From: Ignavibacterium sp.
GTDB taxonomy: Bacteria; Bacteroidota; Ignavibacteria; Ignavibacteriales; Ignavibacteriaceae
NCBI GenBank assembly: GCA_018335755.1
Contig: JAGXRK010000001.1
Coordinates: 389,073-453,072, forward strand
Direction: 5' to 3'
Length of the DNA: 64,000 bases
Shown: positions 24,323-34,623 of the stretch, piece by piece
How the letters are laid out: every line of letters starts with the position of its first letter
Position numbering within the stretch: the stretch's first letter is position 1
Made by a program: the position numbers and the translations under genes
The notes under the pieces: generated by a model
Databases searched by the model: none
The model's input: the letters and a program-made list of their open reading frames with translations, nothing else
What the model was told of the DNA's origin: nothing

Positions 24323-25093
24323 TTAAGACTTGCGTTTTTTCAGTTCTCTTGAAAATAAAAACTCAAAAAGTGAATAAGGCATACACTTTAAAATCTTCGT
24401 GCTCATACTTGTTACAAAAGGAAATTCAATCACACTTTTTTCTTTTATAATTCCTTTGATCATTATTTTAACTGCTCTATCAACATCCATAAGAAATGGC
24501 ATTTGAAATTCATTTCTATCTGTCATTGGTGTTTTAACAAATCCAGGTTTTACAGTAATTACCTTAATATTATATTTTTTAAGGTCAACCCTGATACTTT
24601 CAAGCAGGTGACTGGCGGCAGCTTTACTGGCGCAATAATATCCGCTGCCGGGAAATCCTTTTGCATCGGCAAGACTCGTTACTCCGACAATCATACCTCG
24701 TTTTTCTTTCATAAAAACGGGCAGCAGCAATTCAATCCAGTTAACCAATCCGAAAAAATTAACACCCATTGTTCTTACAGCATCATCGACATTAAAATTA
24801 TTCACTCTTGTTTTCTGATCTACACCGGCATTAAGAATTGCAATATCAATACTGCCAAACTCATTAATAATTTTTTTGTAAGTATCCCTTGTATCTTCTG
24901 AGTTGGAGACATCTGACTGGTAAAAAACTACTTTACACTTGCTTCGGATTTTATCAGATAATGCATCCAGCAGTTCCTTCCTGCGGGCGGTAAGAATTAA
25001 ATTACAATTGTAATCAGCTAATTGTAACGCAAGCTCATAACCAATCCCGGTGGAAGCTCCCGTTATCAGAATATTTTTTCCGCTTAAATTCAT
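24323..25093 (-). CDS. Short-chain dehydrogenase/reductase
   Basis: A 256-residue classical SDR: NAD(P)-binding TGASTGIG, structural NAG, and catalytic Ser and Tyr-x3-Lys (YYCASK). The basic residues after the second strand (ARRK) suggest NADP preference. The substrate cannot be told from sequence; the C-terminal hydrophobic/basic tail (SLFEFLFSRELKKRKS) is typical of membrane-near lipid-modifying SDRs. I chose ATG 25093 because the SDR fold starts there; the open frame further upstream overlaps the promoter and start of the divergent DUF3109 gene and has no domain. Confidence 0.88.
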   Translation of the reverse strand: MNLSGKNILITGASTGIGYELALQLADYNCNLILTARRKELLDALSDKIRSKCKVVFYQSDVSNSEDTRDTYKKIINEFGSIDIAILNAGVDQKTRVNNFNVDDAVRTMGVNFFGLVNWIELLLPVFMKEKRGMIVGVTSLADAKGFPGSGYYCASKAAASHLLESIRVDLKKYNIKVITVKPGFVKTPMTDRNEFQMPFLMDVDRAVKIMIKGIIKEKSVIEFPFVTSMSTKILKCMPYSLFEFLFSRELKKRKS

Positions 25094-25235
25094 AGGTTTT
25101 AATACTGATAAATGTAATAATAATGTTTTACCGATTTCAAAAAAAGTAGATACAGAAAAAATATAGTGCGGGATTTTGTGTGTAGTGTATTTTGTTATAT
25201 ATTTTGAATTAAAGTTTATAACAAAAATTATTCCA

Positions 25236-25805
25236 ATGTTTTTCGGTAAAATTCTTACAATAGATGAGGTTTTAGTAAGGTCAGAAATTACCGATACACC
25301 TTTTGTATGTAATCTGGTAAAATGCAAAGGTGCCTGCTGTACATTGGAAAGCGATTTCGGGGCTCCGGTTTCGGAGGAAGAGATTAAACAGATAGAGGAA
25401 ATATTGCCAATAGTAAAGCAATATTTATCTCAGGAACATATTGATGAGATTGACAATAACGGTTTTTACGATTTCCGTGATAATGAATTCATGCTTAAAA
25501 GTATGAATAGAAAAGCTTGCGTTTTTGTTTATTTTGATGGAGATATTGCTAAGTGTGGAATGGAAAAAGCTTTTTTGGATGGTAAAACAAACTTTAAGAA
25601 ACCCATTTCCTGTCATCTTTTTCCAATAAGGGTTTCAAAATTTGGCGGTGAAATTTTAAGATATGAAAAATTTTCTGAGTGTAAACCGGCATTGGAAAAA
25701 GGTAAAGAGGAGAACATAACAATAGCAGAATTCTGCAAAGAATCATTAATAAGATCATACGGAAATAAATGGTATTCACAATTAAAAGACAGTTTGAATA
25801 AATAA
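25236..25805 (+). CDS. DUF3109 family Cys-rich protein
   Basis: A 189-residue protein with the DUF3109 pattern: conserved cysteines in CNLVKCKGACC near the N-terminus, a central RKACVF, then ISCHLFPIR and FSECKPA. The spacing resembles the wider YkgJ-type metal (Fe-S or zinc) proteins, but no function is established. I chose ATG 25236; the frame is open 60 bp upstream without a better start. It is the first gene of a tight row with rpoN (1 bp apart), the methyltransferase, hslV and hslU. Confidence 0.85.
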   Translation: MFFGKILTIDEVLVRSEITDTPFVCNLVKCKGACCTLESDFGAPVSEEEIKQIEEILPIVKQYLSQEHIDEIDNNGFYDFRDNEFMLKSMNRKACVFVYFDGDIAKCGMEKAFLDGKTNFKKPISCHLFPIRVSKFGGEILRYEKFSECKPALEKGKEENITIAEFCKESLIRSYGNKWYSQLKDSLNK

Positions 25806-25806
25806 T

Positions 25807-27273
25807 ATGTTATCATTAAATCAAAGATTATCCCAGCAGCAGAAACTTTCGCCGCAGCAGATTCAGTATCAAAAACTTCTGCAGTTGAATAACCTTTCAC
25901 TTGAGCAAAGAATAAAAACCGAACTTGAATTAAATCCGCTTCTTGAAGAAGAAATGGAAATGTCTTTAGAACAGGATGAAAAGGAAAAAGAGGCGGAAAC
26001 AGAAACCGAGAAGGAGTCCGAAAGTGATGAAGTAGAGGTTAAAGATTCTGACGACGAATTTGATATAGAAGATTATATGAATGATGATGAGTATGATCAG
26101 GATCGTGTTAACAGAAGTAATGATGATGAAATTTACACTCCCATTGCAACCTCAAGAACCAGTCTTAGAGATCATATTACCGATCAGCTGCGAATGTTAA
26201 ATCTTGATGAGAACCTTGAAATTCTGGGCGAAGAAATAATTGGCAATCTTGATGAAGATGGATATCTCAAAAGAGGTATTGAAGAGCTGGTGAAAGAGCT
26301 CGATATGTTTGAACATATCAAAATTGATGTAACTGAAGCTGAAGATCTGTTGAAAAAAATCCAGAAGTTTGACCCTATTGGTATTGCCTGCAGGTCATTA
26401 AAGGAATGTTTGCTTGTGCAGTTGCAGGAGGGTAAAGCTGATCAGTATTACAAGTACCTGGCAATTAAGATGCTGGAAGAATATTATGACGATTTTGCAA
26501 AACGCCGATTTGATTTTATAAAGCAGAAGATGAATCTTACAGATGATTCACTTAAAGAAACCGTTGAACTTATTCAAAGTATGAATCCCAAGCCGGGAGA
26601 GGGAAGTATTGACCTGATTGAAAGCAATCAGATAACACCCGATTTTCTTGTTGAAAAAAATGATGACAGCTGGACTATTACTCTTAACGATAAAAGTATG
26701 CCTTCAGTTACAATTAATAAAAACTATCTTGAAATGTTCGACTCGAACAAGCGTATTAAGAAAAATCAGAGAGATAAAGAAACCTATAAGTTTTTGCGTG
26801 AAAAATTTGAATCTGCAAGATGGTTTATTGCGTGTATTCAGCAGAGAAGAGAAACTTTGATGAAAGTAATGCGTGCAATTCTTGAAACCCAGTATATGTT
26901 TTTTGAAAAAGGTCCAAAGCTGCTGAGACCTATGATCTATAAAGACATAGCAGAAATTATTAATATGGATATCTCAACAATAAGCCGTGTTGTTAATGGA
27001 AAATATGTTCAGAGTCCGCAAGGAATACACGAGTTGAAATATTTCTTCAGTGAAGGTTTACCAACTGATGACGGTGAAGAAGTTTCAAATAAACATATTA
27101 GAGAAAGACTTAAAGAAATTATTGAGTCAGAAGATAAAAAAAATCCATACAGTGATGATAAACTTGCTGATATACTTAATAATGAAGGTATAAAGGTTGC
27201 AAGAAGAACAATTGCCAAATACCGCGATCTTCTTAAACTGCCGATTGCCAGATTACGCAAACAAGTTATGTAA
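25807..27273 (+). CDS. rpoN: RNA polymerase sigma-54 factor RpoN
   Basis: A 488-residue sigma-54. The N-terminal activator-interacting region is Gln/Leu-rich (QRLSQQQKLSPQQIQYQKLLQLN). A very acidic linker follows (about residues 45-100), then the core-binding and HTH regions, and the RpoN box ARRTIAKYRDLLKL near the C-terminus that reads the -24 element. It directs core polymerase to TGGCAC-N5-TTGC promoters and needs AAA+ activators; two such activators and three candidate promoters are in this window. It lies 1 bp after the DUF3109 gene and shares its last base with the methyltransferase gene. Confidence 0.97.
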   Translation: MLSLNQRLSQQQKLSPQQIQYQKLLQLNNLSLEQRIKTELELNPLLEEEMEMSLEQDEKEKEAETETEKESESDEVEVKDSDDEFDIEDYMNDDEYDQDRVNRSNDDEIYTPIATSRTSLRDHITDQLRMLNLDENLEILGEEIIGNLDEDGYLKRGIEELVKELDMFEHIKIDVTEAEDLLKKIQKFDPIGIACRSLKECLLVQLQEGKADQYYKYLAIKMLEEYYDDFAKRRFDFIKQKMNLTDDSLKETVELIQSMNPKPGEGSIDLIESNQITPDFLVEKNDDSWTITLNDKSMPSVTINKNYLEMFDSNKRIKKNQRDKETYKFLREKFESARWFIACIQQRRETLMKVMRAILETQYMFFEKGPKLLRPMIYKDIAEIINMDISTISRVVNGKYVQSPQGIHELKYFFSEGLPTDDGEEVSNKHIRERLKEIIESEDKKNPYSDDKLADILNNEGIKVARRTIAKYRDLLKLPIARLRKQVM

Positions 27274-27932
27274 TGGATTATTTTTATGATGTATTGGTTT
27301 TAGTTGTACTGTTTGTACTTTACGGGTATACACATTCACTTCTAGCATCAAATGGTTTTAAAGTTTTTATAAAAAAAAACATTGGCCGTTATATTGCATT
27401 ATACCGGTTGTTTTATAATTTAGTTGCACTCTTAGGTTTATATCTCATCTGGGAATTTGGTCCGCATCCCTCATTTCTTATTTATGAACTAAGTTATCCC
27501 TACGATGTTATAGTTTATGGTTTACAGCTTTTGTCACTTGCCGGAATTTTCTGGTGTTTTAAATACATCTGCTTTAAAGAATTTATAGGATTGGCACAGT
27601 TTAACAGATTTATTAATAATGATTACGATGAAAATGAACTCGATGAACGAGCGACCTTCAGAAACCTGGGTCCGTATAAGTTTTCCCGGCATCCGGTTTA
27701 TTTGTTTTCAATATTATTTCTTCTATTCAGACCAGAAATGAACTTGTTTTATCTCACAATGTTTATAAGTTTTGTCATCTATTTTTATATCGGCTCTGTT
27801 TATGAAGAAAAGAAATTAGTTAGGACATTTGGACAAGATTATATCGATTATCAGAAACGTGTATCAAGAATTTTTCCGTTCAAGGTATTTTCAAATCTAT
27901 CTGGCCTAAAATCAGTAAAGGGATCAACATGA
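27273..27932 (+). CDS. Membrane methyltransferase, ICMT/PEMT-like
   Basis: A 219-residue integral membrane protein with about five to six helices. The C-terminal half has the isoprenylcysteine/phospholipid methyltransferase signature: [11 protein letters not shown] in a loop, then a helix pair and [18 protein letters not shown], which together bind S-adenosylmethionine. The substrate is unknown; bacterial members methylate diverse lipids or remain unassigned. The start overlaps the rpoN stop by 1 bp, and the end overlaps hslV by 4 bp, so it is translated as part of that operon. A second, different member is at 44427. Confidence 0.8.
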   Translation: MDYFYDVLVLVVLFVLYGYTHSLLASNGFKVFIKKNIGRYIALYRLFYNLVALLGLYLIWEFGPHPSFLIYELSYPYDVIVYGLQLLSLAGIFWCFKYICFKEFIGLAQFNRFINNDYDENELDERATFRNLGPYKFSRHPVYLFSILFLLFRPEMNLFYLTMFISFVIYFYIGSVYEEKKLVRTFGQDYIDYQKRVSRIFPFKVFSNLSGLKSVKGST

Positions 27933-28468
27933 AAGAACAGTTAAAATCAACCACTATTATAGGTATTCTACATAAAGGTCAGGCTGCACTAGGAGGCGAT
28001 GGACAGGTTTCATTAGGTAATACCGTTATGAAGCACAACGCAATGAAAATAAGAAAAATTGCTGATGGAAAAGTGCTGTGCGGATTTGCAGGCGCTTCAG
28101 CAGATGCTTTTACTTTAATGGAAAGATTTGAAGACAAACTTCAGCAATATCGCGGAAATGTTAATCGCGCTGCTGTTGAACTTGCAAAAGAATGGAGAAC
28201 TGATAAGTATTTAAGACGCCTTGAGGCAATGCTTGCGGTTATTTCTCAGGATGTTGCACTCGTCGTTTCAGGTACCGGGGATGTTATTGAACCCGATGAA
28301 AAAATTGTGGCAATTGGTTCAGGTGGAATGTATGCATTAGCTGCTGCTAAGATGCTTAAAAAACACAGCAATCTTTCGGCAAAAGATATGGTTGTTGAAG
28401 CACTTAAAACGGCAGCGGATATTTGTATTTATACCAATGATAAAATAAATGTAGAGATTGTTGAATAA
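27929..28468 (+). CDS. hslV: ATP-dependent protease subunit HslV
   Basis: A 179-residue proteasome-like peptidase. The N-terminal catalytic Thr would be Thr8 or Thr9 after processing of a short leader (KSTTIIGI). Family motifs [10 protein letters not shown] and [13 protein letters not shown] are present. It forms a dodecamer capped by HslU and degrades unfolded or regulatory proteins. It overlaps the methyltransferase gene by 4 bp; hslU follows after 51 bp. Confidence 0.96.
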   Translation: MKEQLKSTTIIGILHKGQAALGGDGQVSLGNTVMKHNAMKIRKIADGKVLCGFAGASADAFTLMERFEDKLQQYRGNVNRAAVELAKEWRTDKYLRRLEAMLAVISQDVALVVSGTGDVIEPDEKIVAIGSGGMYALAAAKMLKKHSNLSAKDMVVEALKTAADICIYTNDKINVEIVE

Positions 28469-28519
28469 ATTTTATAAAAGCGGCTTTAGTCGTTTTTAAT
28501 TATAAGGATAAAAGGATAA

Positions 28520-29902
28520 ATGAAAAAGTTTGAAATAAAAAGCTTAACACCCACTCAGATAGTAAAAGAACTCGATGATTATATAATCGGACAAACAGAT
28601 GCAAAGCGGGCAGTTGCTATTGCCCTTCGTAACAGATGGAGAAGACAGCAGATATCCGACACGCTCCGTGAGGAAATTATGCCTAATAATATAATACTAA
28701 TCGGGCCTACCGGAGTTGGTAAAACTGAAATTGCCAGAAGGCTTGCTAAACTAGCAGGCGCTCCTTTTGTAAAAGTTGAAGCATCAAAATTTACTGAAGT
28801 TGGTTATGTAGGAAGAGATGTAGAATCTATGATACGCGACCTTGCAGAGTATGGCGTTAATATGGTTCGCTCAGAAAAAACAAGTGAAGTAAAAGGAAAA
28901 GCCGAAGATCTTGCTGATGAACGAATACTTGATATACTTATTCCTCCTGTTAAAAAAACTCAGCCTGCTGTTGTTGCCGATCAAGCTGTAGATGAAGAAA
29001 ATAATGAAGCTTATCAGAATCAGAAAACACGCGAATGGATGAAAACCAAGTTAAAAAACGGAGAAATGGATGACAAGCTTATTGAGTTTGATGCAACATC
29101 TCAGGTAAACGTCGGTATGCAGGTTCTAGGTCCATTTGGAATGGATGATATGGGAATAAATATCCAGGAAATTATGGGCAACATTATGCCGAAGAAAAAG
29201 AAAAAAAGAAAGTCAGCTATAAAAGACGCTCGGCAAATTATTATTCAGGAAGAAGCTGCCAAGTTAATTGATATGGAAGCTGTGCAGCGCGAAGCTATTG
29301 AGAGAGTTGAAAATTCAGGTATAGTTTTTATCGACGAAATAGATAAAGTTGCCGGCGGCGGTAAAGGACAGGGACCGGATGTCTCACGTGAGGGTGTTCA
29401 GCGCGATCTTCTCCCTATTGTTGAAGGTTCCGCAGTTAATACAAAATACGGAGTCCTTAAAACTGATCATATCCTTTTTATTGCTTCCGGTGCATTTCAT
29501 ATATCAAAACCATCTGATCTTATTCCCGAACTGCAGGGAAGATTTCCCATCCGTGTAGAACTTAACAGTTTAACAGAAGAGGATTTTGTAAAAATTCTTA
29601 CAACACCTCAAAATGCATTACTAAAGCAATATATGGCTCTGCTTGAAACAGAAGGTGTAAAACTAAACTTTAAGAAGGATGCAATTAAAGAGATTGCAAA
29701 AATCGCAACTCAGGTAAATGAACAGGTTGAAAATATCGGTGCAAGAAGACTGCATACAATACTAACAACTTTGTTGGACGAAATACTATTTAATGTGCCG
29801 GATAAACTTCCTGAAGATGTTGTGAATATTGATGCCGCCTTTGTTAAAAACAAATTAGATAGAATAGTTAAAGACAGGGATTTGAGTAAATATATTCTCT
29901 AA
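28520..29902 (+). CDS. hslU: HslUV unfoldase subunit HslU
   Basis: A 460-residue AAA+ unfoldase. It has Walker [10 protein letters not shown], a variable I-domain (about residues 110-230, with a Lys-rich KKKKKRKS stretch), Walker [10 protein letters not shown], sensor and C-terminal regions ending DRDLSKYIL, the tail that docks into HslV. It unfolds substrates and threads them into HslV. The 51-bp gap after hslV holds AAGGATAAAAGGATAA before the ATG as ribosome-binding site. Confidence 0.97.
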   Translation: MKKFEIKSLTPTQIVKELDDYIIGQTDAKRAVAIALRNRWRRQQISDTLREEIMPNNIILIGPTGVGKTEIARRLAKLAGAPFVKVEASKFTEVGYVGRDVESMIRDLAEYGVNMVRSEKTSEVKGKAEDLADERILDILIPPVKKTQPAVVADQAVDEENNEAYQNQKTREWMKTKLKNGEMDDKLIEFDATSQVNVGMQVLGPFGMDDMGINIQEIMGNIMPKKKKKRKSAIKDARQIIIQEEAAKLIDMEAVQREAIERVENSGIVFIDEIDKVAGGGKGQGPDVSREGVQRDLLPIVEGSAVNTKYGVLKTDHILFIASGAFHISKPSDLIPELQGRFPIRVELNSLTEEDFVKILTTPQNALLKQYMALLETEGVKLNFKKDAIKEIAKIATQVNEQVENIGARRLHTILTTLLDEILFNVPDKLPEDVVNIDAAFVKNKLDRIVKDRDLSKYIL

Positions 29903-29967
29903 AATTCAGATTCATATTCAGTATAGGCTGCCGAAGGCAAATTTACCAAACACTAAAAATGTTTCCG

Positions 29968-30795
29968 TTATTTGAATTTTATTGATTCAATATCAACCTT
30001 AAAAACTTCTTCAACCGGCTGACCGAGAAATAATTCAGCAACTTGTTTAAAAGTTGTGGGAATATCACTAACATAAAAAGATGCATGTCCGGGTACAGCG
30101 GAGTTGGTTTCTAAACCAATTCTTGATAATTCATTCCGAACAATTTCAGATGAGGCAATCCCTGAATCTATCAGCCTTACTTCTCTTCCTATTACCTCCT
30201 GTATTACCTCTGCTAATATTGGGTAGTGAGTGCATCCAAGCACAAGAGTATCAATACCTTTTTCCCTTAATTCTTTCAAATACTCTTCTGCAATTTCATA
30301 AGTCGCTTTATGTTTAACCCATCCCTCTTCTGCGACAGGCACAAAGAGCGGACAGGCTTTTTCAGTAACTTCAATTTCGGGATTAATCTTCCTTATTGCG
30401 GTTGAATAAGCTCTATTGCTGACCGTTGCTCTAGTTCCAATTACGCCGATTTTATTGCTTCTCGTTTCTCTTACCGCCATTGAAGAGCCCGGATCAATCA
30501 TTCCAATAACAGGCACATCAAATGTTTTTCTTAATTCATCAATTGCTATCGAAGATGCAGTATTACAAGCAACAACAACGGCCTTAACATTTTTACTCAA
30601 TAAAAAGTTAGTATCCTGCATGGAATATTCAATAACAGTTGAGTTTGATTTTGAACCGTATGGAACGCGTGCAGTATCACCAAAATAAATGATGTTCTCT
30701 TTGGGAAGCGTTGAAAAAAGTCTTTTTACAACTGTTAATCCGCCTATACCGGAATCAAAAACCCCTATTGGTTTTTCCTTTTCCATGAAGTTCAA
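29968..30795 (-). CDS. murI: Glutamate racemase MurI
   Basis: A 275-residue racemase making D-glutamate for peptidoglycan. Motifs: FDSGIGGLTV with the catalytic Asp, ACNTASS with the first catalytic Cys, and GCTHYPIL with the second. It is the last gene of the minus-strand row queC-queF-glnD-murI. Two starts are possible: TTG 30795, with AGGATA about 6 bp upstream overlapping the glnD stop, or ATG 30786 (three residues shorter). I give the longer form because its ribosome-binding site is better placed. Confidence 0.95.
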   Translation of the reverse strand: MNFMEKEKPIGVFDSGIGGLTVVKRLFSTLPKENIIYFGDTARVPYGSKSNSTVIEYSMQDTNFLLSKNVKAVVVACNTASSIAIDELRKTFDVPVIGMIDPGSSMAVRETRSNKIGVIGTRATVSNRAYSTAIRKINPEIEVTEKACPLFVPVAEEGWVKHKATYEIAEEYLKELREKGIDTLVLGCTHYPILAEVIQEVIGREVRLIDSGIASSEIVRNELSRIGLETNSAVPGHASFYVSDIPTTFKQVAELFLGQPVEEVFKVDIESIKFK

Positions 30796-30804
30796 AATAA
30801 TATC

Positions 30805-33375
30805 CTAAAGTATTTGTTTTATTGTTTCTGTCAATTCACTTATTATGAGTTCATAATCATTCTGCGAAACTTTTTTACTATTGCGATCAAGCACATAGAA
30901 TGAATCCACGATATCATCACCCTTTGTTGATATTTTAGCAAAGTAAATTATAAGCCCGAGCTCATTCATTTTGGATGTAACGTGGTAGAGAAATCCGATT
31001 CTATCCGGTGAAAAAATATCAATGATAGTATAACGCTCATGACTCTCAAATGTAATTTTAACCTGACCGCTCCGTTTAAATAATTTATTTTCGATTCTCC
31101 ACCATTTTGATTTCATCATTGCAACTTCCTGCGGCAATTGCAGCAATCCGGCAACAACGGAGTTAAAATCATTTTTTATTTTCAGATATCTTTCCTTTTC
31201 AATCGGTTTATGAGTTCTAAAATCAGTTACATTAAAGGTATCTATAATAATTCCGTCTTTACGCGTGAATATCTTTGCATCGTGAATATTTGCATCATTG
31301 ATAGTAAGCACTCCGCAAAGTTTAGATAGAAGCGCAGGGAAATCTTTAGTTATCACCGTAATGTTTGTAAAATCGGGAAGTTCTTTAAACATTACAGATA
31401 TATTTATTCCCTTTTGAATTTCCTCGATGTGTTTCGCTATTTCTTTATCTGTAAATAAGGATGTATACGCGATATCGTTAATAGAGTCTATATGCTCCTG
31501 CACGTTATCTTCAGAAATATCTTCAGAATGTTTTGTAATATCCTTAGGTAAAACATAAGTTTTAGAATAAAGAAGATCTTCTCCGGAGATTTTTTCCTTG
31601 ATCATAGCTTTACATTTTCTGTAAAGTTCATTAAGCAATTCCGCTTTCCAGGAAGTCCAAACTGCCGGATTCACGGCGGATAGGTCGCCATAAGTAACAA
31701 GGTAAAGAAGATCCAGATCTTCAAGCGATTCGAATCTTCTTGCAAAGGAATTGAGAGTTTCCGCATCATTTAGATTTCTTCTGAATGCAACCTGTTCCAT
31801 CACGAGATGATTTTCAACCAGAAAACCAACCTTCAAAATTTCTTCATCGCTATAACCTAATCGGTTCATAATGGAAGCAGCCATTTCCACACCTATGATT
31901 TCATGACCCGAAATATTAATTGGTTTAGCAATGTCGTGAAATAACATTCCTAAGTGAAGTATCTCTCTGTCTTTTAAGGAGTAATATATTCTGCCAAGAG
32001 TTGAGTCATCATTTACAATCGCTTCAAGATTACGAATTGTCATTATTGTATGTTCATCTGCCGTATAACAGTGGTAAACCCCGTGCTGCATAAATCCATT
32101 AAGTTCTTCAAATTCAGGAATAAAAGCACCCAGTACACCAAGTTCATTCATAACTGACAGAGTTAAACCTACATTTTTGGGAAGTTTAAGTATTTCTCTA
32201 AAAAAAACAGAGGAATCGGTTTCGGCTTTTTTATTATTTCTGAATTTTTCAATAAACTCTATAATTTTTCCCCTAAGCTGTTCATCAAATCTTCCGCTGT
32301 GTAAACCCCGGTAATAAAATGCACGAAGTATATAGGACATCTTCAATTCTTCTTCGGAGACATAGGATATCGTTTTACCTTTGATAATAAAATCCTCATC
32401 AATTTCAATTGCAAGTGAATCAGGTATAGGATTGCTCAGATCGTCAGTAAATTTTTTTATCATTGATTTGGTGAAACGGTTTAGAACAGTCGATGCTTTG
32501 AAATATTCTTTCATAAATAGAAGCGGATTGTCTTTAGGATAACCAAATACTTCTGATAATTTTAACTGATGAGAAAATTCAAAGCGATCGGTGCGCTGAT
32601 TTAGTTGCAGGTGCAAAATGTTTCTCACGCCAAGTATAAACTTATAACTTTCAAGTAAACTGCGACATTCCATAGTGGTTGTATAATTATTACTTTCCAT
32701 ATGATCAATAAAAACCTCAACCTGGGTAGCTTCATATTGTGAGGATATAATATTTTTATTGGCAATCATATACATCCACTCAACTGCCTGAAGATCACGC
32801 AGTCCACCGGCTGACATTTTTAAATTTGGTTCAAGCACTTTTGGAGAATCGCCGTATTTATCGTACCGCCTGGAGATATCAAGAAAAAGTTCATTTAATA
32901 AGTTCGCTGTATCTTTTTCATTAAAAGAATCAACAAGTGTTTTATTCCAGTTTTTATAAACAGACTCATTTCCTAAAATAAAACGAGTTTCAAAAAACTG
33001 TGTGAATGTATGAAGGTCGGTAGAAAGGTATTTTTGAATATCAGGAATTTCACGCATTGTGCTGGAAGCCTCTATTCCGCTATCCCAAAGCGTTGTAATA
33101 AGAGTAGAAATATCGTCTTTATTATTTTCAATAGAATCAGCAATTATCATCAAATCAATATCGGAATATGGAGAGAGCTCACGACGTGCGAAACTGCCGG
33201 AAGAGGAAAGAGCAAAATTGTGCTTTTTGCCTGCAGTTACCAGTCGTATGGCAGCTTCAACTAGAAGACTGTATTCCATACTGAATCGCAGGGGATCGGT
33301 TTTGCTATTATACCTTTTAAAGAGCTCATCCCTGCTTTGAAGAAAAGAAATTTTTTGTTGTGACAGTTGATTCAT
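30805..33375 (-). CDS. glnD: Bifunctional uridylyltransferase/uridylyl-removing enzyme GlnD
   Basis: An 856-residue protein with the GlnD order: nucleotidyltransferase motif GSFARRELSPYSDIDLMII (from about residue 60), a helical linker, an HD domain (LFHDIAKPI, then ENHLV), and two C-terminal ACT domains (FPALLSKLCGVLTINDANIHDAKIF; FSPDRIGFLYHVTSKMNEL). It senses glutamine and modifies PII proteins. No PII or glutamine synthetase gene is in the window, so the target is not shown. It lies 12 bp after queF and 9 bp before murI. Confidence 0.92.
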   Translation of the reverse strand: MNQLSQQKISFLQSRDELFKRYNSKTDPLRFSMEYSLLVEAAIRLVTAGKKHNFALSSSGSFARRELSPYSDIDLMIIADSIENNKDDISTLITTLWDSGIEASSTMREIPDIQKYLSTDLHTFTQFFETRFILGNESVYKNWNKTLVDSFNEKDTANLLNELFLDISRRYDKYGDSPKVLEPNLKMSAGGLRDLQAVEWMYMIANKNIISSQYEATQVEVFIDHMESNNYTTTMECRSLLESYKFILGVRNILHLQLNQRTDRFEFSHQLKLSEVFGYPKDNPLLFMKEYFKASTVLNRFTKSMIKKFTDDLSNPIPDSLAIEIDEDFIIKGKTISYVSEEELKMSYILRAFYYRGLHSGRFDEQLRGKIIEFIEKFRNNKKAETDSSVFFREILKLPKNVGLTLSVMNELGVLGAFIPEFEELNGFMQHGVYHCYTADEHTIMTIRNLEAIVNDDSTLGRIYYSLKDREILHLGMLFHDIAKPINISGHEIIGVEMAASIMNRLGYSDEEILKVGFLVENHLVMEQVAFRRNLNDAETLNSFARRFESLEDLDLLYLVTYGDLSAVNPAVWTSWKAELLNELYRKCKAMIKEKISGEDLLYSKTYVLPKDITKHSEDISEDNVQEHIDSINDIAYTSLFTDKEIAKHIEEIQKGINISVMFKELPDFTNITVITKDFPALLSKLCGVLTINDANIHDAKIFTRKDGIIIDTFNVTDFRTHKPIEKERYLKIKNDFNSVVAGLLQLPQEVAMMKSKWWRIENKLFKRSGQVKITFESHERYTIIDIFSPDRIGFLYHVTSKMNELGLIIYFAKISTKGDDIVDSFYVLDRNSKKVSQNDYELIISELTETIKQIL

Positions 33376-33387
33376 AAAATAAAAAAG

Positions 33388-33765
33388 CTAAAAATCATCC
33401 TCGTCAAAAAACGCAGGATTTTCATATTCTGCTTCAATCATAGAAGAAATTCCGCCGCGTACATTGAACTCCGCAGTGATCAACATATACCTTGGTTTGG
33501 TAACCAATACAAGATCATCAAGTATCTGGTTGGTAACACTTTCAAAAAATATTCCGTCATTACGATATGAATTTAAATAGAACTTAAGTGATTTAAGTTC
33601 AATACAGAGCTTATCAGGAATATATTCTAATTTAATAGTAGCAAAATCCGGCTGACCGGTTTTAGGACAGAGTGATGTAAATTCAGGAGCTATATGGGTA
33701 ACAGCATAGTCTCTGTCAGGGTACTTGTTTTCAAAAGTTTCTAATAATTTAACTTTCTTTTTCAT
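33388..33765 (-). CDS. queF: NADPH-dependent 7-cyano-7-deazaguanine reductase QueF
   Basis: A 125-residue short (type I) QueF. It has the substrate Cys in [13 protein letters not shown], the QueF motif [14 protein letters not shown] that binds NADPH, and FFE nearby. It reduces preQ0 to preQ1 in queuosine synthesis. It lies directly downstream of queC (7 bp; AGAGGAAAAATG gives its ribosome-binding site), which makes its substrate preQ0. queA, the next pathway enzyme, is at 50793. Confidence 0.95.
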   Translation of the reverse strand: MKKKVKLLETFENKYPDRDYAVTHIAPEFTSLCPKTGQPDFATIKLEYIPDKLCIELKSLKFYLNSYRNDGIFFESVTNQILDDLVLVTKPRYMLITAEFNVRGGISSMIEAEYENPAFFDEDDF

Positions 33766-33772
33766 TTTTCCT

Positions 33773-34468
33773 CTAAATGTAAAGTGGTCTTATTTTATAT
33801 TTTATTGGATCATCAAATTCTGCGGTCTGGAAACCTCTTAAGCGCAGTGCACAGCTATCGCAAACCCCACAAGCTTCTACTTCATTTTTATAACAGGACC
33901 ATGTTAAATGAAGCGGTGCATCAAGTTCAATTCCTTTTTTAATAATCTCAGATTTTGATAACATAATTATTGGGGTTTCGATTTTTATATTAGTATCGGG
34001 CTTTGTACCCAGAGCAACCATTTTTTCATAAGCCGAAAAAAACTCAGGTCTGCAGTCCGGATAACCTGATGAGTCTTCGAATACTGCCCCGATAAATACG
34101 GCTTTAGCATTCAGCACTTCTGCCCAGCTCACACAGGCTGAAAGAATATTTGCATTGCGAAATGGTACGTAAGAACTAGGTATTTCTTTGCTATTGAGGT
34201 CTGCGTTTGATACTTCAATGTTTTTATCGGTTAATGAAGAACCGCCGATTTTTGCCAGATGTGTATAGTCAATTACCAATCTGTATTTCACCCTATAATG
34301 ATCGGCAATTTCATTAAAGGCCTTCAATTCTCTTTCTTCTGTCCGTTGTCCATAGTTTATATGTGCAAATGCCAGTTCATGATCCATATTAGCTATAGAA
34401 GCAGTTACACAACTATCCATTCCGCCGCTTACGGCTATTACAGCAATATTCTTTCTCTCTTTAAGCAT
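33773..34468 (-). CDS. queC: 7-cyano-7-deazaguanine synthase QueC
   Basis: A 231-residue ATP-dependent synthase of preQ0: PP-loop SGGMDS near the N-terminus and the C-terminal zinc site [15 protein letters not shown] (four Cys). It is first in the minus-strand row with queF, glnD and murI. I chose ATG 34468; the frame extends to a TTG at 34489. queD and queE are not in the window. Confidence 0.93.
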   Translation of the reverse strand: MLKERKNIAVIAVSGGMDSCVTASIANMDHELAFAHINYGQRTEERELKAFNEIADHYRVKYRLVIDYTHLAKIGGSSLTDKNIEVSNADLNSKEIPSSYVPFRNANILSACVSWAEVLNAKAVFIGAVFEDSSGYPDCRPEFFSAYEKMVALGTKPDTNIKIETPIIMLSKSEIIKKGIELDAPLHLTWSCYKNEVEACGVCDSCALRLRGFQTAEFDDPIKYKIRPLYI

Positions 34469-34558
34469 AAAACAAACTAATTGAAGCAAACATAAAATAT
34501 TTCACTAAAAAACGATGGGTTAAAAATAGTAAAAATGGTTTTAAGTTATGTATGTAAA

Positions 34559-34589
34559 TTGTATGAACCCTGATTAATCTTTAATTTTG
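34559..34589 (+). promoter_or_regulatory. Bacteroidota-type promoter for tpiA
   Basis: TAATTTTG (34582-34589) fits the Bacteroidota -7 element TAnnTTTG, and TTG (34559-34561), 20 bp upstream, fits the -33 element. Transcription would start near 34596, giving a leader of about 28 nt to ATG 34624. Confidence 0.5.
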
Positions 34590-34623
34590 CTTATATAAAA
34601 CATTGAAAAATCAGAGGAAAAAA

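Noticed and set aside
25094..25327. N-terminal extension of the SDR protein
   Set aside because: It overlaps the divergent DUF3109 promoter and start, has no domain, and the SDR fold begins at ATG 25093.
28476..28497. Hairpin between hslV and hslU as terminator
   Set aside because: The stem needs two G-T pairs and a too-short loop; hslU is normally co-transcribed.
29930..29965. Small hairpins between hslU and murI as a bidirectional terminator
   Set aside because: Stems are only 4-5 bp with no convincing T runs.
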